Source of the DNA: Hominiventricola aquisgranensis
GTDB lineage: Bacteria > Bacillota > Clostridia > Lachnospirales > Lachnospiraceae
Direction: 5' to 3'
DNA length: 64,000 nt
Assembly (NCBI RefSeq): GCF_040096225.1
Contig: NZ_JBBMFC010000015.1
Location: 1 to 64,000 of the forward strand
In this document: one piece after another, positions 35,058 to 43,845 of the stretch
Layout of the letters: each line of letters starts with the position of its first letter
Position numbering within the stretch: position 1 is the first letter of the stretch
Notes under the pieces: generated by a model
What the model was told of the DNA's origin: nothing
The model's database searches: none
Seen by the model: only the letters and a program-made list of their open reading frames with translations
Translations under genes and position numbers: made by a program

Positions 35058-35387
35058 ATGGCAAACCGAAAGCGGAATATCCAAATGAAATTCTATGTCA
35101 CGGAGGATGAAAAACGGCTCATAGACGAAAAAATGAGCCAGTTACCCACACGCAGATATGGTGCCTACCTCCGCAAGATGGCGATTGATGGATATATCAT
35201 CTATACGGACACCGCAGATATCAAGGCATTTACCAAAGAGCTTTCCGCCATCGGTCGGAACATCAACCAGATTGCCAAGCGTGCCAACGCCGGAGGCCCT
35301 GCGTATCAGGCCGACATGGACGAGATACGGGAAAGGCTGGATGAGATATGGCAGTTACAAAGACGCATCCTATCAAGTCAACGCTGA
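35058..35387 (+). CDS. mobC: MobC-family relaxosome accessory protein
   Basis: The 109-residue protein has an N-terminal ribbon-helix-helix-like part (RNIQMKFYVTEDEKRLIDEK). The MobC signature follows: LSAIGRNINQIAKRANAGG. It helps the relaxase melt oriT. I chose the ATG at 35058 after GGAGG; an upstream frame has no site. It overlaps the relaxase gene by 40 bases. Confidence 0.92.
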   Translation: MANRKRNIQMKFYVTEDEKRLIDEKMSQLPTRRYGAYLRKMAIDGYIIYTDTADIKAFTKELSAIGRNINQIAKRANAGGPAYQADMDEIRERLDEIWQLQRRILSSQR

Positions 35388-36691
35388 AAGCGGCCATTGA
35401 CTATATCTGCAACCCGGAAAAGACGGACGGAAAGCTGCTTGTATCCTCCTATGGCTGCGCCGCTGAAACCGCGGATATTGAATTTGCCTGGACTCGCCGC
35501 CACGCCATCGACAAGGGAACGAACCTGGGCCGCCACCTGATCCAAGCCTTTCAGCCTGGGGAGGTCACGCCGGAACAGGCCCATGAGATCGGCATGGAGC
35601 TCGCAAAAGAAATCCTGGGCGGCAAGTATGAGTTTGTACTTACCACCCACATAGACAAAGATCATGTTCATAACCACCTGATTTTCAATGCGGTCAGCTT
35701 TGCGGATCACAAGCATTATCATTCCAACAAGCGAAGTTATCACTATATCCGCCGCACCTCCGACCGGCTTTGCAAGGAACACGGTCTGTCCGTCATCATC
35801 CCCGGACAGGACAAGGGCAAGAGCTATATTGAACATCAGGCCACGCAGAACGGCACCAGCTATAAGGCAAAGCTGAAAGCGGCCATTGACCGGCTCCTGC
35901 CAGCCTGTTCCGATTTAGAAGAACTGCTTCGTCGCCTGCAGAGAGAAGGCTATGAGATCAAGCGGGGCAAATATATCTCCGCCAGAGCGCCGGATCAGGA
36001 ACGATTCACCCGTCTGAAAACCCTTGGTGTGGACTACACCGAAGAAGCCCTTGCCGCCCGGATCGCCGGACGCTCCAGACCTTCCCGCCAGCCGAAACAG
36101 CCAAGCGGAAAGATCAGCCTGCTCATTGATATCCAGAACAATATCAAGGCGCAGCAGAGCGCAGGCTTCACCCATTGGGCGAAGCTGAACAATCTGAAAC
36201 AGGCCGCCAAGACCATGAATTTCCTGACCGAGCACGGGATAAGCAGTTATGGAGAACTGGAAAGCAAACTGACCGCAGTATCCGCACGCAGGGATACCGC
36301 TCATGCAGAAATCAAGCGGGTAGAAAGCAGAAGTGCCGAACTTACCCTTGTGATGAAGCACGCCGGCACTTACCGTCAGCTAAGGCCACTTTATGACCGA
36401 TACCGTAAATCGAATGATAAAGAAAAGTTCCTGCGGGGGCATGAGAGCGAGATCATCCTTTTTGAAGCAGCCGCCAGAGAATTGAAACGGCTGGGGGCTG
36501 TGCCGCTGCCGACAACGGAAAGCATGAAAACGGAGCTTACCAATCTTGCTGCAGAAAAGGAACGGCTCCTTGCAGAGTACAAAGCCGCAAGAACCGAAGC
36601 ACAGGAATACGAAACTGTCAAACAGAATGTGGATGCGCTGCTGACCGTTCCAAAGGAACAGGAACAACAGCGGCGGCATGAACTGGAATAA
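35348..36691 (+). CDS. MOBP relaxase
   Basis: The 447-residue relaxase nicks oriT and leads DNA transfer. The metal-binding histidine triad is in HIDKDHVHNHLIFNAV (about residue 98-113). The catalytic Tyr probably lies in the first 20-35 residues (AAIDYICNPEKT). The second half is a coiled-coil-rich tail with many Glu and Arg. It matches relaxases of Tn1549/CTn elements. The start lies within mobC. Confidence 0.93.
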   Translation: MAVTKTHPIKSTLKAAIDYICNPEKTDGKLLVSSYGCAAETADIEFAWTRRHAIDKGTNLGRHLIQAFQPGEVTPEQAHEIGMELAKEILGGKYEFVLTTHIDKDHVHNHLIFNAVSFADHKHYHSNKRSYHYIRRTSDRLCKEHGLSVIIPGQDKGKSYIEHQATQNGTSYKAKLKAAIDRLLPACSDLEELLRRLQREGYEIKRGKYISARAPDQERFTRLKTLGVDYTEEALAARIAGRSRPSRQPKQPSGKISLLIDIQNNIKAQQSAGFTHWAKLNNLKQAAKTMNFLTEHGISSYGELESKLTAVSARRDTAHAEIKRVESRSAELTLVMKHAGTYRQLRPLYDRYRKSNDKEKFLRGHESEIILFEAAARELKRLGAVPLPTTESMKTELTNLAAEKERLLAEYKAARTEAQEYETVKQNVDALLTVPKEQEQQRRHELE

Positions 36692-36762
36692 TTTTCTTTG
36701 AAAGGCGCTGGGCGCAGCTCCCGGCATTCTGTATAATGGAATTGCGGAAGGAGGTTTTACCG

Positions 36763-37095
36763 ATGACAAGAAGCGAAGCAATCAAAGCATTTTTCTTCAA
36801 AAGCGCATTGCCCGTGACCGTGGCACTGATTCTGTACTGTATCTTCAAATCCGCCTGCGTGAAGAACGGAGAGCTTGACTATGTATGGCTCTGGATACTC
36901 TGCGGGTTGCCGTTTGGACTCCATCGGATGTGCCTCTGGATCGTGCCGGGCGGCGGTTCCCTGGGTGGAGGGGTTGCCCTGTTTGCATTGAACTTCATTA
37001 TCGGCGGTGTGATCGGCGGTTTCGTTCTGGCCTGGCGGCTGATTGTGGCGGTGTGGTATGTGCCGCTGACGATGTACCGGCTAATCGCTGGATGA
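36763..37095 (+). CDS. Small membrane protein (DUF6050-like)
   Basis: The 110-residue protein has three hydrophobic segments: ALPVTVALILYCIF (about 12-26), YVWLWILCGLPFGL, and a Gly-rich LFALNFIIGGVIGGFVLAW. I believe it matches DUF6050, which I recall from clostridial conjugative elements. GGAGG lies eight bases before the ATG at 36763. Function unknown. Confidence 0.75.
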   Translation: MTRSEAIKAFFFKSALPVTVALILYCIFKSACVKNGELDYVWLWILCGLPFGLHRMCLWIVPGGGSLGGGVALFALNFIIGGVIGGFVLAWRLIVAVWYVPLTMYRLIAG

Positions 37096-37180
37096 TTTTC
37101 TTGCGTCATGGAAATATGGAAAACTGCCGCTCGTGCCGATGGAAAAACCATTCACAACCTGATGGAAAAAGACAAGCCTT

Positions 37181-37248
37181 TTCCCACAGGCCTGCAAACA
37201 GCTTTCCCACAGCCTCGCAATTCTGGCAGTTTACGCACATTCCCACAA
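37181..37248 (+). repeat. Three TTCCCACA direct repeats upstream of the Bro-N gene
   Basis: TTCCCACAG at 37181-37189 and 37204-37212 and TTCCCACAA at 37240-37248 lie in the 243-base gap before the Bro gene. The first two are 23 bases apart and the third 36 further on. They may bind the Bro-N protein or act in transfer. Nothing else recognizable fills this gap. Confidence 0.5.
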
Positions 37249-37338
37249 CGCCTACTACGGCGAATTTTGCTTCTTTTATAGAAATAGAACCCCTTTCATG
37301 TTAAAATTAAAATACATACTCTAAGGAGGTTGAAGCGC

Positions 37339-38217
37339 ATGGACGAAAATAATTCCATCCAGCTTTTTGAAGATAGAAAAATACGCACCGCATGGGACGA
37401 AGAACAGGAAGAATGGTATTTCTCTGTTGTGGATGTTATTGCTGTCTTGACAGATAGCTCTAATCCAACAGACTACCTCAAAAAAATGCGTAAGCGTGAT
37501 GAACAGCTTGCAAGCTACCTGGGGACAAATTGTCCCCAGGTAGCAATGATGGGTGCAACAGGCAAAAAGCGTAAAGTGTTGGCGGCAACGGCTGAACAGA
37601 TTTTACGCATTATTCAGTCCATCCCATCACCTAAGGCTGAACCATTCAAACTCTGGCTTGCGCAGGTCGGCCGTGAACGCATCGAAGAAACGATTGACCC
37701 GGAACAGGCAATCGACCGTGCATTAGAGACCTATCAGAAAAAGGGATATGATACAGACTGGATTCATCAGCGACTTCTTTCTATCCGTGTCCGTAATGAG
37801 CTTACCGCGGAATGGCAGGAGCGCGGCGTACAGCAAGGCAAAGAGTATGCTATTCTCACAGATGAGATCACGAAAGCCTGGTCCGGCATGACTACTCGGC
37901 AATATAAGAAGCTGAAAGGTCTGAAAAAAGAAAACCTCCGTGATAATATGAGTACGATGGAAATTGTTCTGAATATGCTTGCAGAGGCAACAACCACAGA
38001 ACTGTCAAAAGCACATCAGCCGGAAGGATTTTCTGAAAGTCAGAAGATTGCCCGTCGTGGCGGCAGCTATGCCGGTCAGGTTCGACAGGATATTGAAAAG
38101 GATACCGGGCGACTAGTCATTACATCGCAGAACGCCGCACAGCTTAATGCCGTAGTCGTTGACATGATAGAAAGTGTAGCGGAAACGGAAAAACCTGATA
38201 ATGACGAAAACAAATAA
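37339..38217 (+). CDS. Bro-N / DinD-like antirepressor-type protein
   Basis: The 292-residue protein has an N-terminal Bro-N domain (about 8-110), found in phage antirepressors and baculovirus BRO proteins. WYFSVVDVIAVLTDSSNPTDY and KAEPFKLWLAQVGRERIEET are typical. The C-terminal half resembles DinD (GYDTDWIHQRLLSIRVRNELTAEW is too long to match exactly; TDEITKAWSGMTTRQYKKLK region). The role in ICEs is unclear; a regulatory or SOS-linked function is inferred. I chose the ATG at 37339 over the TTG at 37330 for AAGGAGG spacing. A 15-bp inverted repeat lies inside. Confidence 0.85.
   Translation: MDENNSIQLFEDRKIRTAWDEEQEEWYFSVVDVIAVLTDSSNPTDYLKKMRKRDEQLASYLGTNCPQVAMMGATGKKRKVLAATAEQILRIIQSIPSPKAEPFKLWLAQVGRERIEETIDPEQAIDRALETYQKKGYDTDWIHQRLLSIRVRNELTAEWQERGVQQGKEYAILTDEITKAWSGMTTRQYKKLKGLKKENLRDNMSTMEIVLNMLAEATTTELSKAHQPEGFSESQKIARRGGSYAGQVRQDIEKDTGRLVITSQNAAQLNAVVVDMIESVAETEKPDNDENK
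37514..37544. repeat. 15-bp perfect inverted repeat inside the Bro-N gene
   Basis: GCTACCTGGGGACAA (37514-37528), a single A, then TTGTCCCCAGGTAGC (37530-37544). It encodes the stretch SYLGTNCPQVA. A 31-base near-palindrome in coding DNA is uncommon and could be a protein site or an mRNA hairpin. Confidence 0.85.
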
Positions 38218-38222
38218 AAAGG

Positions 38223-38269
38223 CGGGAGTACAGCCAATCGGATGAACCGAAAAGCTGTACTCCCGTTTT
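38223..38269 (+). terminator. Terminator after the Bro-N gene
   Basis: CGGGAGTACAGC (38223-38234) and GCTGTACTCCCG (38254-38265) form a perfect 12-bp stem followed by TTTT. Confidence 0.88.
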
Positions 38270-38376
38270 GTGTATCAGAAAGTGTTTGGAATCGAGCCAT
38301 TTTCTCTATGTGCCAGCAAGCAGACCGACACATGAGAAATCATAAAGGCTCCCTTTGAAAATACGAATACAGGGAA

Positions 38377-38574
38377 TTATTCTGCGTTTTTCGCCCCCTT
38401 ATCTTCACATATTTTAGACCGTTTGGAATTGTAATGCGGACAAGCGACCAGACACGCCCGGAAACTCTGCTTGCAGCCGTGAACACATTTTTTACAGATA
38501 TGGTTATACTGCCGCCTGCCGTTCTCACCCAGGAAGAACGCCCATTCCAGCCTCCATTTCTTGCTTCGGCTCAT
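38377..38574 (-). CDS. Small Cys-rich protein of 65 residues
   Basis: The basic peptide carries HICKKCVHGC and FRACLVACPHY, six cysteines that could bind zinc or a cluster. Its ATG overlaps the stop of the ArdA-like gene (ATGA), showing translational coupling. Comparable small proteins occur at this place in related elements, by my recollection. Function unknown. Confidence 0.65.
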   Translation of the reverse strand: MSRSKKWRLEWAFFLGENGRRQYNHICKKCVHGCKQSFRACLVACPHYNSKRSKICEDKGAKNAE

Positions 38575-40397
38575 AGGCAGTCGTGCTCCGGCACATCACG
38601 GCCGGGCTTTTTGACCTCCTGGGGCTTATGCTCGGCACATTCCCGTTTGGCGTCCTCCAACCGCTCACGGATGGAAGACTTCTCTGGCGTTGTCCGCTCT
38701 GCATACTCCTGGGCTTTTTCCAATTCTTCGCCGCGTCTGCCGTTGTTGATAACGCCGTCGATCATGCCGTAGTCATCCTCCAGCGTCATTTCAGCGGTGC
38801 GGAGAGGATTGTCCTTCTCCGGCTGCTCCGCTGCCACGGCAAAGGCCCGTGTACCATTTCCCATGATAAGATACTTTCCATCATCGGAAATATGGTGGAC
38901 ACCGTAACCGGCCGCCTCCATCTGCTCCCGGCTCATAGCCGTCACCTGAAAGCTGCCCCTCGGTGTCTGCACACGTTCGCCAGTTTCAAAACGGTCTGGC
39001 AGATAAGCGAGGTCTTGCTTCTCTGCCGGGACAGGGAGAACAACGATATTGCCATTGATCTGCATAAATCGTTCCGGCGTTTTGAACTGTTCCGTGTATT
39101 TCTGAATCAGTTCCGGGGACAGGGACGCAAAATCTTCCTCACCAAGTCCAACCACCAGGAAAGTCCCTGCTACGATATCATAAATTTCTCCATTTTCATC
39201 CCGCAGCCCACGGTTCAGATCAAGCCCTATGAGCTTTCCTTCATCATTGCAAACCAGCGCCACCGGGTCAGAATAGGGATAAGTTGCGCCAATGTCTCCG
39301 CCGACCTCCGCCTGCAGGGAATGAAGATCGGGGTCGATCTCCTTCACATAGGGTTCCTTCATAGGCTCCACTACAAGCACAGTCATCTTTTCCGAGGCAA
39401 CCTTCTCCGCAGCGGACAGCATTTCATCCGCATGGGACTTCTCCGGGTCATCCAAAGCGGCCTTGACCTCCGCCGGATCAAAATCAAGAAATTCCTCATA
39501 GCCCGTGGCATCCTTGAACTTTTCAATCTCCGAAGGAAGATAGTCCTCCTGCGTCTGCCCCAGCGCCGCCAGCTTTTCATCCAGCGCAGAAATGCGTCCC
39601 GCCATCAGGTTTTCGTAAAGTTCTTCTTTTGCGGCGTGTGCCTCCGGGTGCTCCGCTGCATACTGCGGATCGTTCTGACGGAAAAATTCATCCATGTCAA
39701 AGGCGATATCCATAGCCCATTCAGATTTTTCTTCTTCGGGAAGATCGTCCTGAAAAGTCATCACCCGGTACTCGTCGGGGATACTGCCGCGCTCGCCGTC
39801 ATAATACTCATGGAAGGCTTCTCTGGTATCCCACACATAGCCCTGATCGGTGAAAGTGCCGTTTTCCTCCAACGCCACATCCCGGCCATAGGCTTCATAG
39901 TCGATATAGTTCTGCAGGTGGGCGGGAACTTTTGAAACCTCCAGTTCTTCGAGGTAATAACGCCCCAGATCGTCATAATCCTCGATATTGGGGTAAATCT
40001 CATAACAATCCAGATTCTCGGTGAGGTTGATGATTTCCTGCAGGCTGCTGGTATAGTCGCCGATCTCCATAGCGGCCTGGAACTTCGCATAGTCGCTCTG
40101 GTCCATTTCATCCAGCTTCGACGCCAGATAATTCAGCTCGTCCAGATTCTCATATTCACCCAGCTTACTGTAAAGACCGTCCACATAGCAGTCATAGTCC
40201 GTGATGAACCATTCCTCATAGGGCTGGCCGAAGTCATCCTTCTGGCCGATCCCGATCCGCTTAAACACTTCTTTCAATTCCTCGGCGGTGGTGGGAAACT
40301 TCACCCACTCGCCCACAAGCTCGCCCTCATTGTACTTCCCAAGATTGGTGATAAAGGCGGCAAAGGGATAATCCTTGTCGTGATCGTAATATGGCAT
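38571..40397 (-). CDS. ArdA-like antirestriction protein with extra C-terminal domains
   Basis: The 608-residue very acidic protein opens with an ArdA-type DNA-mimic domain (about 1-170; FAAFITNLGKYNEGELVGEW and IGQKDDFGQPYEEWFITDYD). A further acidic part follows (about 190-330). A DUF3846-like region contains LVCNDEGKLIGLDLNRGLRD, and a YodL-like tail ends the protein. ArdA mimics B-form DNA and inhibits type I restriction, protecting incoming DNA. The extra domains are uncharacterized. It follows topB in the transfer operon by 12 bases. Confidence 0.82.
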   Translation of the reverse strand: MPYYDHDKDYPFAAFITNLGKYNEGELVGEWVKFPTTAEELKEVFKRIGIGQKDDFGQPYEEWFITDYDCYVDGLYSKLGEYENLDELNYLASKLDEMDQSDYAKFQAAMEIGDYTSSLQEIINLTENLDCYEIYPNIEDYDDLGRYYLEELEVSKVPAHLQNYIDYEAYGRDVALEENGTFTDQGYVWDTREAFHEYYDGERGSIPDEYRVMTFQDDLPEEEKSEWAMDIAFDMDEFFRQNDPQYAAEHPEAHAAKEELYENLMAGRISALDEKLAALGQTQEDYLPSEIEKFKDATGYEEFLDFDPAEVKAALDDPEKSHADEMLSAAEKVASEKMTVLVVEPMKEPYVKEIDPDLHSLQAEVGGDIGATYPYSDPVALVCNDEGKLIGLDLNRGLRDENGEIYDIVAGTFLVVGLGEEDFASLSPELIQKYTEQFKTPERFMQINGNIVVLPVPAEKQDLAYLPDRFETGERVQTPRGSFQVTAMSREQMEAAGYGVHHISDDGKYLIMGNGTRAFAVAAEQPEKDNPLRTAEMTLEDDYGMIDGVINNGRRGEELEKAQEYAERTTPEKSSIRERLEDAKRECAEHKPQEVKKPGRDVPEHDCL

Positions 40398-40409
40398 GTG
40401 TGTCCCTCC

Positions 40410-42488
40410 TTATCTTTTTTTCGGAAATTCCAGCTTAAAATTGATGTACTTGCCGCCCGTGTCATCCAGGATCACCGCAGCGTCATAAGTGGCCTGTTTC
40501 TTTTCAGACCACATTCCCTTGACATTGGTGCGACCCTTTTTCAGAAGGTCCGTTGCCATCTTCTTTGTCAGCTCCTTCTTGCGGCTCATCCAGAAGCGGT
40601 CATTTTTCCAGAGGACGAAACCGCAGGACCGATCTGAACACGCAAAGTTATTCTTGCCCTCATAGATCGGCTGGCCGCAGCGGGGGCAGGTGCCGATCAC
40701 TTCCTTCTCTGGGGCAAACAGCTTTTTGCCGTCCTCGGAAATGCAGGAATAGACTGACACGATCTCCTGGACCATCGTGCGGATACCGTCCATGAAGGCA
40801 TCCGGGTCAGTGCTGCCTTTTGCGATCTCCGTCAATTTCTGTTCCCATTCCGCTGTCAGCATGGGAGAGGTCAGTGGCTCCGGCAGAATCGTGACAAGGT
40901 TGATACCGGCTTTTGTGGGGATCAGGCTCTTGCCCTTGCGTTCCACAAATCCGGCTGCCACCAGCTTTTCGATGATAGCTGCCCTGGTCGCAGGCGTGCC
41001 AAGACCTTTTCGCTCCGCCTCATCGGGGATATCGTCCTTGCCCGCATTCTCCATAGCGGACAGGAGGGTATCTTCGCTATAAGGCTTCGGCGGCTGTGTG
41101 AAATGCTCGGTAACAGCAACCTCCGCACCGTCAAAAGTCTGCCCTTCGGTGAAGTCCGGGAGCGTATCGCCGTCCCCATCCGCAGGCTTTTCCTTCAAGA
41201 AGGCATGGAAAATGCGGTCGATTTCCCGCCAGCCTTCGGAGAGAATACGCTTGCCCTTTGCGGTAAAGGAATGACCGCCGCAGTCGAAAACAGCCGTGAC
41301 CGCCTCATACATATACGGCTCCGCCGATGCGCACAGCAGCTTGCAGCAGACAAGGAGGAACAAATTGCGCTCGCCCAGAGGCAGAGCCTTGATATCCGCT
41401 TTTTCAATCTCCATTGTGGGGATAATGGCGTGGTGGTCGGATACATCCTTGTCGGAGATCATGGACTCTACCAGCGGGAAGAAGTTACTGCAGCTATCAA
41501 AGGGCGGCAGCTTTGCCGCCAGATGGATCACGCAGGAGGCTGTTTCTGCCATGTCGGAGGTCAGATACCGGCTGTCCGTGCGGGGATAGGTCAGCAGCTT
41601 TTTTTCATAGAGGCTCTGGGCGTAGTCAAGGGTCTGCTTTGCCGTGTATCCGAACAGGCGGTTTGCCTCCCGCTGCAAAGTGGTAAGGTCATAAAGCTTC
41701 GGAGGCTGTTCCTTCTTCTGCTCTTTCGTGACGGAAGTACAGGTAATGGCTGCGCCCTTGCACGTCGCCGCTGCCTGTTCCGCCTCTGTTGGATCGGTGA
41801 ACTTCTTCGACACCGCCTCGGCTCCATCCAGCGTCAGGCGCAGCAGATGATATTTTTCCTTGTGGAACAGCGTGATCTTCGCATCACGCTCTGCCAGCAT
41901 TGCCAGAGTGGGCGTCTGAACACGGCCCACATTCAAGGTGCGGTGATAGAGAACGGAGAAAAGGCGCGTGGCGTTGATCCCCACCAGCCAATCCGCTTTC
42001 TGGCGGCAGAGGGCAGACTGATACAGGGCTTCATAATCGGCACCGGGGCGCAGATCAGAAAAACCCTCCCGGATAGCGCTGTCCTCCATCGAAGAAATCC
42101 AGAGACGAAGAATTGGCTTGCGGCATCCGGCCATTTCATACACCAGACGGAAGATCAGCTCACCTTCACGCCCAGCGTCACAGGCATTGACGATGGTATC
42201 CACATCGGGGCGGTCCATCAGGGCACGGAGATTTTCAAAAGCATCATCCTTGCCTGGTGCCAACACATAGCGGAACGGCTCCGGCAGAATGGGGAGATCA
42301 TCATAGCGCCATTTCTTGAAACGCTCATCATAGCCACCCGCATCCATCGGGGATACCAGGTGCCCTACACACCAGGACACAAGAAGGCCGCTGCCCTCAT
42401 AAAAGCCATCGGCCCTGGATGAAACACCCAGGGCCGATGCGATAGATTTTGCCACACTCGGTTTTTCTGCGATAATCAGTTTACTCAT
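40410..42488 (-). CDS. topB: DNA topoisomerase III (type IA)
   Basis: The 692-residue type IA topoisomerase has a Toprim domain (MSKLIIAEKPSVAKSIASAL and DAGREGELIFR). The active Tyr lies in LTYPRTDSRYLTSDM (about residue 300). A C-terminal zinc-type motif reads CPRCGQPIYEGKNNFACSDR. ICE-borne TopB probably resolves transfer intermediates. It overlaps the upstream DUF4366 gene by eight bases. Confidence 0.96.
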   Translation of the reverse strand: MSKLIIAEKPSVAKSIASALGVSSRADGFYEGSGLLVSWCVGHLVSPMDAGGYDERFKKWRYDDLPILPEPFRYVLAPGKDDAFENLRALMDRPDVDTIVNACDAGREGELIFRLVYEMAGCRKPILRLWISSMEDSAIREGFSDLRPGADYEALYQSALCRQKADWLVGINATRLFSVLYHRTLNVGRVQTPTLAMLAERDAKITLFHKEKYHLLRLTLDGAEAVSKKFTDPTEAEQAAATCKGAAITCTSVTKEQKKEQPPKLYDLTTLQREANRLFGYTAKQTLDYAQSLYEKKLLTYPRTDSRYLTSDMAETASCVIHLAAKLPPFDSCSNFFPLVESMISDKDVSDHHAIIPTMEIEKADIKALPLGERNLFLLVCCKLLCASAEPYMYEAVTAVFDCGGHSFTAKGKRILSEGWREIDRIFHAFLKEKPADGDGDTLPDFTEGQTFDGAEVAVTEHFTQPPKPYSEDTLLSAMENAGKDDIPDEAERKGLGTPATRAAIIEKLVAAGFVERKGKSLIPTKAGINLVTILPEPLTSPMLTAEWEQKLTEIAKGSTDPDAFMDGIRTMVQEIVSVYSCISEDGKKLFAPEKEVIGTCPRCGQPIYEGKNNFACSDRSCGFVLWKNDRFWMSRKKELTKKMATDLLKKGRTNVKGMWSEKKQATYDAAVILDDTGGKYINFKLEFPKKR

Positions 42489-43557
42489 TCTTTTCCTCCG
42501 TTTCCTCGTCCTCAGTCAGATATTCTTCTTCATCCTCCAGGTCGAAATCATCCAGATCAGCGGGAACTTTCTTGCCCTGCTTCGGTTTCAGCACCAGTAA
42601 ATAGACCGCTGCGCCGCCTCCGGCTGCAAGGATCAGCAGCGCCGCCAGGATCGCCCCGGTATTGCTTTTCTTTTCAGGCTTCGGATTCTCCGGCTCGGTG
42701 GGCTCCGTAGCTTTCTGTTCTGTGCCAACACATTCACTAAGGTTTTTTACGCAGACCGGGCAAGCGGTATTGACCGCTCCGGCCTGACACTTCTCCGTAC
42801 AGGTGCAGACAATAGGCGTTTCCGCCTTTTCTCCGTCCTCCGTGAGTGCCATGAGATCGGCTTCATCCACCTGGTTCAGAAAATGCACGGTTTCCTCGCC
42901 CTCGTCGTCACGGTCGATAATGAGATAGAACACATTGCCGTTTTTCGTTTCTACTGTAATAAACTGCTTGCCGCTGGTGGTTGGGCTGCCAATATCGTCG
43001 ATCAGCGACAGGTTCCCGTCCGGCGTCAAAGCGGCACCGCCATTCAGACCGCCGCCCAGCATCCCCAGCAGATTTTCCAGCGTTTCCGCGTCCAGAGAGA
43101 AAGAACCTTCCCCGGAACCAGCCTCGCCGTCACTTACCGTCATGTAGCCGGAATAGACATAGCCGATTTTCTCTGGCAGGATGACCTTCAGCCAGTCGCC
43201 GTCCGTGCCGATCACCTTCACGGTCGTTCCGTTGGGAAGCTGGGTGAAGGCGGTATAATCCATTCCTGCACCCGTGCGGACATTCAGATTGCCGCCGCCC
43301 GTGGTGACAGTACCGGTCTGCCCGGAGTCATTTTCACTGGAATTGAACTGGATACCGTCCTCGGTGACGGATACCGTGACCTGGCTGCCTGCCAGAGCGG
43401 AAAGCAGATCAGCGACATCCCCAGCCGTTTCCTGTTCAGCCACGGACTCCGTGCTTTCCTCGCCGCCGCTGGCAAAGGCGGTGATAGAAAAAGCGGCAGT
43501 GCTGAGCACCACCGCCAAAAGAGCCGATACCATTTTTGTCATAAAGTTATGCTTCAT
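42481..43557 (-). CDS. DUF4366 cell-surface protein with SH3 domain
   Basis: The 358-residue protein has a signal peptide (about 1-30, ending AFSITAFASGG). A bacterial SH3 domain (GGNLNVRTGAGMDYTAFTQL) follows. Next comes a region with six Cys (CTCTEKCQAGAVNTACPVC), then a Pro/Glu-rich stalk. A membrane segment (GAILAALLILAAGGGAAVYL) and an acidic cytosolic tail end it. It is a standard transfer-operon protein of clostridial ICEs and may bind the cell wall near the transfer channel. Start ATG at 43557 follows GGAGG. Confidence 0.85.
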   Translation of the reverse strand: MKHNFMTKMVSALLAVVLSTAAFSITAFASGGEESTESVAEQETAGDVADLLSALAGSQVTVSVTEDGIQFNSSENDSGQTGTVTTGGGNLNVRTGAGMDYTAFTQLPNGTTVKVIGTDGDWLKVILPEKIGYVYSGYMTVSDGEAGSGEGSFSLDAETLENLLGMLGGGLNGGAALTPDGNLSLIDDIGSPTTSGKQFITVETKNGNVFYLIIDRDDEGEETVHFLNQVDEADLMALTEDGEKAETPIVCTCTEKCQAGAVNTACPVCVKNLSECVGTEQKATEPTEPENPKPEKKSNTGAILAALLILAAGGGAAVYLLVLKPKQGKKVPADLDDFDLEDEEEYLTEDEETEEKNE

Positions 43558-43819
43558 CCTCGTATCCCTCCGTTTCCTCATTCTCGGTGTTGCCCTCCTG
43601 CAGCATACCTTCCGGCAGGGAGATCATACCGCTGGCATAGGCTTTCAGGAAAGCGGTCAACTCCTTGTTGTCCATCTTCACGGCTTTTACCATGCGGACG
43701 ATTTCCAGATTTTCTTCCTCCGCAAGCTGGGCTTCCAGCGCACGAAGGCGTTTCTGCTGCTCCGCGATCTTTTCTTTGGTTTTCGCAATGTCATTGCGGA
43801 TCTTCTGTGTCGTTGCCAT
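43547..43819 (-). CDS. DUF4315 family protein
   Basis: The 90-residue helical protein has a predicted coiled coil at about 5-40 (KIRNDIAKTKEKIAEQQKRL), then an acidic tail. It matches DUF4315, always found in CTn transfer operons between the NlpC/P60 protein and DUF4366. It overlaps the next gene by 11 bases. Role unknown. Confidence 0.85.
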   Translation of the reverse strand: MATTQKIRNDIAKTKEKIAEQQKRLRALEAQLAEEENLEIVRMVKAVKMDNKELTAFLKAYASGMISLPEGMLQEGNTENEETEGYEDEA

Positions 43820-43845
43820 AAATCAAATTACCTCCATATCGTTTT

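Noticed and set aside
41103..42422. Plus-strand open frame of 439 codons opposite topB
   Set aside because: Fully covered by topB with intact catalytic motifs; a composition artefact.
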